Shown: one piece after another, positions 57,925 to 64,000 of the stretch | Layout of the letters: every line of letters begins with the position of its first letter | Numbering within the stretch: the first letter of the stretch is position 1 | Assembly (NCBI RefSeq): GCF_900142385.1 | Contig: NZ_FRAQ01000001.1 | Span: forward strand, 1,116,001-1,180,000 | Origin: Marinobacter antarcticus | GTDB lineage: Bacteria; Pseudomonadota; Gammaproteobacteria; Pseudomonadales; Oleiphilaceae | DNA length: 64,000 bases | Direction: 5' to 3' | Notes under the pieces: generated by a model | What the model was told of the DNA's origin: nothing | Seen by the model: the letters and a program-made list of their open reading frames with translations, nothing else | Databases searched by the model: none | Position numbers and translations under genes: made by a program

Positions 57925-60375
57925 TCAGTGCACGGAGGAGCCTGTGCGGGGCTTATTGCCAAAGCACACCTGAAACACATCGTTGTAATGCTTGGCGAAG
58001 TTGACGGTCAGGCCTTCCCGGAGATAATCCGGCAGCTCCTCGTAATCCCCGCGGTTCGCTTCAGGCAGAATCAGGTTGCTGATTTTCTGCCGACGGGCTG
58101 CGATGACTTTCTCGCGTATGCCTCCCACGGGAAGAACCTGGCCGGTGAGTGTCAGCTCGCCGGTCATTGCCGTATTTTGCTGAGGCGCTTCCCTGCGGGC
58201 GATAGACAGCAGGGCCGTTGCCATAGTGACGCCGGCACTGGGGCCGTCCTTGGGTGTTGCACCTTCCGGTACATGCAGGTGCACGAAGGATTTATCGAAA
58301 AAACCAGGGTCGCCCTTGAACCGCTTCAGGTTTGAGCAGATGTAGCTGTAGGCGATTTCTGCCGATTCTTTCATTACATCACCCAGCTGGCCGGTCAGTT
58401 TGAAGCCACGCTGGCTGGTGTGCACCCGGGTGGCTTCTATGTTGAGTGTTACGCCGCCCATGGCAGTCCAGGCGAGGCCGGTTACCACTCCAACACCCTT
58501 GAGTGATTTCTCTTTCCGGAACGCCGGTTGTCCCAGATATTCCTGCAGGTCTGCTACGCCTACCTTCACTGGTTCGTCCGGGGCTTCCAGTAGTTTTACG
58601 ATGCCTTTGCGCATGACTTTGTGCAGTAGCTTTTCCAGATTCCGGACGCCCGCTTCACGGGCATAGCCCTCGATTACCTGCCGGATCGCGGCATCGCTAA
58701 TGTTGAATTGCTTCTTCAGAAGCCCGGCCCGCTTCAGCAGGCGCGGCAATAAATGATGCTTCGCGATGGCCAGCTTTTCTTCGCCGATATAGCCAGACAG
58801 ACGGATCACATCCATACGGTCCAGAAGCGGCCGGGGAATGGTATCGAGCTGGTTGGCCGTGCAGATGAACAACACCTTGGACAGGTCCATGCGGACATCC
58901 AGGTAGTGATCCAGAAACTCCTTGTTCTGCTCCGGGTCCAGAGTTTCCAGAAGGGCAGAGGCGGGGTCACCCTGATAGGAGGCGCCGATTTTGTCGATCT
59001 CGTCGAGCATGATTACCGGGTTGGCTACCTTGGTGTCTTTCAGGGCCTGCACAAACTTGCCGGGCATGGCGCCGATATAGGTGCGCCTGTGGCCTTTGAT
59101 CTCAGCCTCATCGCGCATGCCGCCCACGCTGAACCGATAGAACTTGCGCCCGAGAGCATCCGCCACGGAATGGCCAATGGAGGTTTTACCAACGCCCGGC
59201 GGGCCAACGAGCAGAAGAATTGACCCGCTGACTTCGCCTTTGAATGTGCCTTCTGCAAGGAACTCGATAATTCGATCTTTTACATCGCCAAGGCCATCGT
59301 GATCCTGATCCAGGATACGGCGACCCTCTGCCAGATCAAACTGATCCTCAGAGTGCTGGCCCCAGGGCACCTGCGTCAGCCAATCCAGATAATTGCGGGT
59401 AACACCATACTCCGGCGAACCCTGCTCCAGAATTTGCAGCTTCTGCAACTCCTCGTCAAAACGCTCTTGCACTGCCTCAGGCGGGTTCAACTCCGCCATT
59501 CGGTTTTCAAAGCGCTCGGCATCCGCCGTTTTATCGTCCTTCGACATGCCCAGCTCGCGCTGGATAACTTTTAGCTGTTCTTTCAGGAAGAAATCACGCT
59601 GGTGCTTCTGTACCTTCTCATTCACTTCTTCGCTGATTTCAGACTGCAGGCGTGCCACTTCCAGTTCTTTGCGCATCAATAGAAGTACTTTCTCCATGCG
59701 CCTCAGCAAGGGTAATGTGCTAAGGATGTCTTGCAGTTCCTTGCCGGGGGCGCTGGTCATGGAGGCGCCAAAATCTGTAAGAGGGGAGCTGTCTTCCGGG
59801 CCAAAGCGCGAAAGGTACTGTTTTACTTCCTCGCCATACAGCGGGTTGGTGCGAAGGAGTTCTTTGATCGCACTGATGATCGCCAGAGTATAGGCTTTGG
59901 TTTCATCAGCATCTTCTTCAGGCTCTTGCGGGTACTCAACCTCCACCAGATACGGAGGCTTGCGGCGTAACCACTGCACAATACGAAAACGCTGCAGACC
60001 CTGTGCAATAAACTGAACATTGCCGTCTTTATTCTGTGCGTGATGAACGCGCACAGCGCAGCCAACGGTAGCCAGCTCGCTGCTCTGGGGTACGTTTTGC
60101 CCGGACTGTTGATCATCGACAAAACAGATCCCCAGCATTTTGTGGTCAGTTTCACTCACGCGTTTGAGTGTCTCCTGCCACGGGTTCTGATTGACCATGA
60201 CAGGCTGCACCTGTGCCGGGAAAAACGGCCGGTTTGACACGGGCAGCACATACATCCGCTTGGGCATGGATTGCTGGGGCAAAGCCAGGTCTTTGCTGTG
60301 TTCGTTTTTGCCGATGTATTCGGTAACGTCTTCCTCGAAATCTTCCAGCGAGTCTTTGCCGTTGTCGTGATTCAT
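57925..60375 (-). CDS. lon: Lon-type ATP-dependent protease (LonA-like, second-copy type)
   Basis: This soluble AAA+ protease has 816 residues. The N-terminal LON domain starts late (MYVLPVSNRPFFPAQVQPVMV, about 40-240) after an acidic extension. The ATPase part has GPPGVGKT and IMLDEIDKIG; the protease part has the Ser in PKDGPSAGVTMATAL and the Lys in GGIREKVIAARR. Sequence and length resemble the Lon paralogue called AsrA in Pseudomonas rather than the canonical clpX-linked Lon. On its coding strand CTTGAAA lies about 60 bp upstream, a possible heat-shock -35 element with a poor -10. Confidence 0.93.
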   Translation of the reverse strand: MNHDNGKDSLEDFEEDVTEYIGKNEHSKDLALPQQSMPKRMYVLPVSNRPFFPAQVQPVMVNQNPWQETLKRVSETDHKMLGICFVDDQQSGQNVPQSSELATVGCAVRVHHAQNKDGNVQFIAQGLQRFRIVQWLRRKPPYLVEVEYPQEPEEDADETKAYTLAIISAIKELLRTNPLYGEEVKQYLSRFGPEDSSPLTDFGASMTSAPGKELQDILSTLPLLRRMEKVLLLMRKELEVARLQSEISEEVNEKVQKHQRDFFLKEQLKVIQRELGMSKDDKTADAERFENRMAELNPPEAVQERFDEELQKLQILEQGSPEYGVTRNYLDWLTQVPWGQHSEDQFDLAEGRRILDQDHDGLGDVKDRIIEFLAEGTFKGEVSGSILLLVGPPGVGKTSIGHSVADALGRKFYRFSVGGMRDEAEIKGHRRTYIGAMPGKFVQALKDTKVANPVIMLDEIDKIGASYQGDPASALLETLDPEQNKEFLDHYLDVRMDLSKVLFICTANQLDTIPRPLLDRMDVIRLSGYIGEEKLAIAKHHLLPRLLKRAGLLKKQFNISDAAIRQVIEGYAREAGVRNLEKLLHKVMRKGIVKLLEAPDEPVKVGVADLQEYLGQPAFRKEKSLKGVGVVTGLAWTAMGGVTLNIEATRVHTSQRGFKLTGQLGDVMKESAEIAYSYICSNLKRFKGDPGFFDKSFVHLHVPEGATPKDGPSAGVTMATALLSIARREAPQQNTAMTGELTLTGQVLPVGGIREKVIAARRQKISNLILPEANRGDYEELPDYLREGLTVNFAKHYNDVFQVCFGNKPRTGSSVH

Positions 60376-60474
60376 GCGGTATCTGCTTCCTGAAGAGAGG
60401 AGTGTCTTCCCACTAACTAGAGCCTAAAGTCATATTTTCAAGCATAGGTGCGGTTAATACCTTGATTTGAGACT

Positions 60475-60503
60475 CTTGAATTCCGAGGCCGGGTGCCCCA
60501 TCT
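60475..60503 (+). promoter_or_regulatory. Sigma-32-like promoter of the thioredoxin-TPR gene
   Basis: CTTGAAT (60475-60481) and CCCCATCT (60496-60503) are separated by 14 bases and lie 38 bp before the start codon at 60541, a good RpoH match. Confidence 0.8.
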
Positions 60504-60540
60504 AGGCACTAACCAACAATGAACATTTCAGGTGCCCGAC

Positions 60541-61404
60541 ATGAGCAGCTCTCCCCATATATTTGAAGCCACCATGGAAAACTTTCAGCAAGAGGTCATG
60601 GATGCATCCTCGTCCGCACCCGTGCTTGTGGATGTATGGGCTGAATGGTGTGCGCCTTGTAAACAGCTTATGCCCCTGTTGGAAAAGCTGGTAAACGAAT
60701 ACCAGGGTGCATTCCGGCTTGCCAAAGTGAATGCGGATGAGCAGGAACAGCTCACATCCAGCCTGGGTGTGCGCAGCCTGCCCACGATTATTCTTGTGAA
60801 AGATGGCCAGGCTGTGGATGGCTTTAACTCAGCCCTGCCAGAGAGCGAAATCCGCAAGGTGCTGGAGAAGCACGTGGCGCTGCCTGAGGAGGATCCGTAC
60901 GAGAAGGCTCATCGCATCTGGGACGAAGGCGATACCGACGGCGCGCTGGGTATTCTTACCGAGATGAACCAAAAAGATCCGGAGAACCTGAAGGTGCTGA
61001 TCGACCTTGCCCAGCTGAAAGCCGAAGCCGGTGATCTTGAAACCGCTGAGCAGGTTCTTGAAAGCTTGCCGCCGGAGGAAAAACTGCAACACCAGGCAAA
61101 ACAGCTGGCAGCCAGAATAAAGTTTCTGAAGCAGTCTGCAGAGTTGCCGCCCGTGAAGGATCTGGAAATGGCACTGGAGCAGGATCCGAAAGATCCCAAT
61201 GCTTTGCACTTGCTGGCACTTCATAATGTGTTGCTGGAAAAAAATGCTGAAGCGATGGAGTTACTGATTCGGCTGATGCGTGTAGACAGCAAGTACAAGG
61301 ATGAAGTTGCCAGAACCACGTTGGTTGAGCTGTTTGAGAAACTGGGTAATAACAATCCGGATGTGCGTACCTATCGGCGTAAGCTCTATACGATGATGCA
61401 TTGA
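60541..61404 (+). CDS. Thioredoxin-TPR chaperone-like protein (CnoX/YbbN-like)
   Basis: This 287-residue protein has an N-terminal thioredoxin domain (about 1-115) with active site WCAPC (Cys 37 and Cys 40) and cis-Pro in RSLPTI. Three or four TPR-like helical repeats follow to the C-terminus (EKAHRIWDEGDTDGALGIL...). The layout is that of CnoX/YbbN, a holdase that protects DnaK and GroEL clients during oxidative stress; E. coli CnoX lacks a CxxC pair, whereas this one should be redox active. The ATG at 60541 is preferred to the GTG at 60532. A heat-shock promoter precedes it. Confidence 0.9.
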   Translation: MSSSPHIFEATMENFQQEVMDASSSAPVLVDVWAEWCAPCKQLMPLLEKLVNEYQGAFRLAKVNADEQEQLTSSLGVRSLPTIILVKDGQAVDGFNSALPESEIRKVLEKHVALPEEDPYEKAHRIWDEGDTDGALGILTEMNQKDPENLKVLIDLAQLKAEAGDLETAEQVLESLPPEEKLQHQAKQLAARIKFLKQSAELPPVKDLEMALEQDPKDPNALHLLALHNVLLEKNAEAMELLIRLMRVDSKYKDEVARTTLVELFEKLGNNNPDVRTYRRKLYTMMH

Positions 61405-61461
61405 TCCGGGACCCGACAGGGTAAAAACAAGTCAGGAGAAAGTGTGCCCGACTTGTAGCGT

Positions 61462-61496
61462 TTCTAAAAGCCGGGCGCGATGCCCGGGTTTTAGAA
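61462..61496. terminator. Bidirectional terminator
   Basis: TTCTAAAA.CCGGGC and GCCCGG.TTTTAGAA form a long stem with A/T flanks between the thioredoxin gene and the convergent kamA-like gene. Confidence 0.88.
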
Positions 61497-61512
61497 GTTG
61501 TGTGGCTAATGC

Positions 61513-62877
61513 CTATCCGTTCCCTCTTTTCATCTGCTCAAACTCCTCTTCAAAGAAGAACTTCTCCTCTCCGAACGCAGGCTCCAGCTCGTGCAGCCAG
61601 GTGGCTGTCTCACTGTACTTGGCAAAGAACGGACGCTGCACCCAGTCCGGGTTACGGCCCTGCAGGAAGCGCAGCACAAAGACTTTCTCGCCGTGAACCT
61701 CAGCTATCCCCTGAATCTCCACCTTGCCAGGGCCGGCACTCATGCTGGGGCCGCGGGCGGTGCGTGCCAGGCCGCTGACTTTTTTCATGGCTTCGCGGTA
61801 AATCTGGAAGGCTTCCGCAAGGGGCACTTCAAAGTAGTTCTTGGCGCCGGTGTCGCGCTCTACAAACATGTAGTAAGGAATGATGCCGAGTTGGACTTCC
61901 TTCTTCCAGAGCTTGGCCCAGGCATCTGCGTCATCGTTCACGTGTTTGATCAGCGGGCCTTGCGCGCGGATTTCGGCGCCGGTAGCGCGGATACGGCGGA
62001 TGGCCTCTTCGGCGATGTCGGTGGTGATTTCCTGCCAGTGGTTGTAATGCGCCATGATCGCAACATGCTTGCCTGCGTCCACAAGTCTCGCGAACAGGTC
62101 GATCAGCTCATCTGCATCCTTGTCGGTCACGAAACGGTATGGCCAGAAGGTCAGGGCCTTGGTGCCGATGCGGATGGTCTGGATGTGATCGAACTCTGGC
62201 TGTAGCAGTGGTTCAAGGTACTGAACCAGGCTCTTGGTTTTCATTACCATGGGATCGCCACCGGTGACCAGAAGATCGGTTACTTCGGTGTGCTCCTGCA
62301 GATAGCCATGCAGTTTCCCGGCCTCGGTGCTGGACATCTTCAGGTCTTTATCGCCCACGAACTGCGCCCAGCGGAAACAGAAAGTGCAATAAGAGTGGCA
62401 GGTCTGGCCCTGGGCAGGGAAGAACAGCACTGTCTCGCGGTACTTGTGCTGTACACCGTCGAGAACTTCGCCTTCCAGCTCTGGCATGTTCATTTCCATC
62501 TGGCCGGCTGGGTGAGGGTTCAGTTCCTCGCGGATTTCTTTTGCGACCGCCTGAATCTCCTTTTTCTCGGCACCTTCCCGGTGCATCCTGGCCATGCGTT
62601 CGAAATGCTCGTCTTTCAGCATGCCTTTTTGTGGGAAGACCAGCTGATAGATGGGATCGTTGGGCACCTTGTCCCAGTTGATCAGTTCGTTGATCACATA
62701 CTCATTCACCCGGAAGGGCAGCACGCTTGCAACCACCTTCATCTCAAACAGGGTGTCCTCGGGGAGGTTTTGTATTATCTCGATCTTGTCTAGCTGGCGG
62801 TCTGTGTAAACCTTGAAGCGTCGTTCCTCGAATTCTGCGGTGGGAATCCGATTGGGAAAGGTGACGATGGAGTTCAT
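61513..62877 (-). CDS. KamA-family radical SAM aminomutase
   Basis: This radical SAM, PLP-dependent protein of 454 residues has the cluster motif CHSYCTFCF (Cys 160, 164 and 167), followed by LLVTGGDPMVMKT. The C-terminal ~40 residues are acidic (EEKFFFEEEFEQMKRGNG). It is larger than EpmB (about 340 residues) and in the range of lysine 2,3-aminomutases, but no N-acetyltransferase gene (ablB) is adjacent. Substrate could be lysine (beta-lysine osmolyte), glutamate or another amino acid. It is a single gene convergent with the thioredoxin gene. Confidence 0.88.
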   Translation of the reverse strand: MNSIVTFPNRIPTAEFEERRFKVYTDRQLDKIEIIQNLPEDTLFEMKVVASVLPFRVNEYVINELINWDKVPNDPIYQLVFPQKGMLKDEHFERMARMHREGAEKKEIQAVAKEIREELNPHPAGQMEMNMPELEGEVLDGVQHKYRETVLFFPAQGQTCHSYCTFCFRWAQFVGDKDLKMSSTEAGKLHGYLQEHTEVTDLLVTGGDPMVMKTKSLVQYLEPLLQPEFDHIQTIRIGTKALTFWPYRFVTDKDADELIDLFARLVDAGKHVAIMAHYNHWQEITTDIAEEAIRRIRATGAEIRAQGPLIKHVNDDADAWAKLWKKEVQLGIIPYYMFVERDTGAKNYFEVPLAEAFQIYREAMKKVSGLARTARGPSMSAGPGKVEIQGIAEVHGEKVFVLRFLQGRNPDWVQRPFFAKYSETATWLHELEPAFGEEKFFFEEEFEQMKRGNG

Positions 62878-63530
62878 GGCTCGCCCTCTGTGGTTGAAAG
62901 TATGAAATGTCAGGAGGGCAAAATTGATGCCGCTCCGGTGGTCAAAAAATGGGCAGGCGAGTATACATAAATTGGCGTTTAGTTTCAGGTCTAATTAAAA
63001 AGTCGGGAGAGGTGTGTAAAAGGTTTTCCATTTTTATTTTAACAGCATGAAATTAAAGAAAAAATAATGTCAGTCATTCACAAGAGCTTGCGTCCATATC
63101 ATTTAGCACGGTAATGAAAAAATAAACGCTTCAACGACTACGACGATGGTCTGAGTCTGGTTGTTTGGTGTTCTAAAAAAAGGCATTATTACGTAACTAA
63201 TCGTAATTATCTTTATGGTTTGTCAGAAGGTTTCACGTTTCGGTCAGAGTTCTTGGGTTGTTCGTAGTAAAAATACTACGGAAATCTGGTTTTGACTGGC
63301 AAGCCTTTGGCGGGTTCTGGTCAGAAACTGGTCATTCCGCCGTGGAGTCGGGCGGTAAAAGTGTAAAAGCTGTTCTATGCTTGATGAACACAGTTTGTGC
63401 CGTTGGCCGGTGCATCTTCCGGCAGATTACTCATTGCAAAGAAGCTGTATTTTCGCAGCTCATCGATACCGCAAGCGCGGATGCCGGTCTCGGCACCTGC
63501 TGCACTTTTTGATGTGAAGGGGGAGGTTTG
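62878..63530. other. AT-rich 653-bp intergenic region upstream of aceE
   Basis: No convincing gene is seen; the frame at 63258-63512 lacks a ribosome-binding site and family features. The part from 62990 to 63250 is clearly more AT-rich than its surroundings. Two palindromes are present: ATTACG/CGTAAT (63188-63193, 63202-63207) and CGTAGTA-AAAA-TACTACG (63263-63280). They are candidate operators for aceE or the divergent kamA-like gene. Confidence 0.5.
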
Positions 63531-64000
63531 ATGTACCAGGATGATGATCCCATTGAAACCGGTGAATGGCTTGACGCGCTAGAGTCACTGATCGAGAACG
63601 AAGGTATAGACCGGGTAAAGTACATTCTGGAGCGGCTCTCTGAGCGCGCCAGTCGGGATGGCACCGAGCTGCCCTATGCAATAACCACACCGTTCCGGAA
63701 CACCATCCCGCTCGCGCAGGAAGCGCGCATGCCGGGTGATCTGTTCATGGAGCGTCGTATTCGCTCGCTGATTCGCTGGAACGCGATGGCCATGGTGGTG
63801 CGCGCCAACAAGCGCCCGGGCGACCTGGGTGGCCACATTTCCACGTTCTCTTCGGCGGCCACTCTGTACGATGTCGGCTTCAACTATTTCTTCCACGGCG
63901 GTGATGAAGAGCGCGAGTCAGACCTTGTGTATTTCCAGGGTCACGCTTCGCCGGGCATTTACGCCCGTTCCTATCTGGAAGGCAGGTTTGAAGAGTCGCA
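63531..64000 (+). CDS. aceE: Pyruvate dehydrogenase E1 component, 3' end missing
   Basis: AceE is the thiamine-diphosphate-dependent E1 of the homodimeric type, decarboxylating pyruvate for acetyl-CoA formation. The first 156 residues are present: YQDDDPIETGEWLDALESL, NTIPLAQEARMPGD, RWNAMAMVVRANK, DLGGHISTFSSAATLYDVG and VYFQGHASPGIYARSYLEGR are all characteristic. ATG 63531 follows GGGGGAGG. The gene runs off the window. Confidence 0.97.
   Translation, partial: MYQDDDPIETGEWLDALESLIENEGIDRVKYILERLSERASRDGTELPYAITTPFRNTIPLAQEARMPGDLFMERRIRSLIRWNAMAMVVRANKRPGDLGGHISTFSSAATLYDVGFNYFFHGGDEERESDLVYFQGHASPGIYARSYLEGRFEES

Noticed and set aside
63258..63512. 84-codon frame in the aceE upstream region
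   Set aside because: No ribosome-binding site, odd composition and overlap with a palindrome; more likely the aceE leader.

Overview
The window reads as about 64 kb of a Marinobacter-like gammaproteobacterial chromosome. The grounds are the gene orders (grpE-dnaK-dnaJ-dapB-carA-carB-greA; yhbY/ftsH-folP-glmM-tpiA-secG-tRNA-Leu-rimP-nusA-infB-rbfA-truB-rpsO-pnp; smpB/ratA-rnfH/bamE-fur-recN), a wax ester synthase/DGAT gene, a malate:quinone oxidoreductase and marine-type osmolyte/sodium-coupled transporters. The genus is inferred from gene content only. Both ends are cut inside genes: msrB on the left and aceE on the right.

Layout. 1-11 kb: msrB (partial), a Ca2+/Na+ antiporter, mqo, a large unrecognised protein whose C-terminal part carries a papain-like Gln-Cys/His/Asn pattern, cheV, a BCCT carrier, an SDR, an S41 peptidase and a phasin-like protein. 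11.2-15.3 kb: a decayed accessory patch lying against the 3' end of ssrA. It holds an MFS gene broken by a frame-shifting deletion, a YbiT-type ABC-F ATPase, a MaoC hydratase and a fabI remnant with a large internal deletion. Copies of one ~20-bp repeat (core CCGGGACAGATTTAT) sit around the MFS and ABC-F genes. 15.3-23 kb: ssrA (tag ANDENYSLAA), WS/DGAT, smpB, an NSS-family symporter, ratA-rnfH, bamE, fur and recN with two LexA boxes. 23.2-33 kb: a heat-shock promoter followed by grpE-dnaK-dnaJ, then dapB, carAB behind a candidate attenuator, and greA. 33-48.4 kb: the ftsH/glmM and nusA/infB translation and transcription block; rlmE, which often precedes ftsH, is not seen. The rimP-nusA operon is preceded by a good promoter, a structured leader and two intrinsic terminators. 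pnp has a 73-nt leader hairpin. 48.4-52 kb: a perfect 25-bp inverted repeat element, a lipoprotein alpha/beta hydrolase overlapping a DUF4105 (Lnb_N-like) protein, and a DUF3015 protein. 52-57 kb: a complete Liv-type branched-chain amino-acid ABC transporter (livK-H-M-G-F). 57-64 kb: a MarR regulator, a second-type Lon protease, a thioredoxin-TPR (CnoX-like) protein with a heat-shock promoter, a KamA-family radical SAM enzyme, a ~650-bp AT-rich intergenic region with two palindromes, and the start of aceE.

How it fits together. Most of the window is housekeeping: ribosome maturation and initiation (rimP, infB, rbfA, truB, rpsO, yhbY), transcript elongation (nusA, greA), RNA decay (pnp), ribosome rescue (ssrA, smpB) and protein quality control (DnaK system, FtsH, Lon, CnoX-like). 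No CRISPR array, prophage, intact insertion sequence or recognisable defence island is visible. The least explained items are the papain-like protein, the structured rimP leader, the dispersed repeats of the 11-15 kb patch and the 25-bp inverted repeat element after pnp. All family calls were made by eye from the sequence, without database searches.
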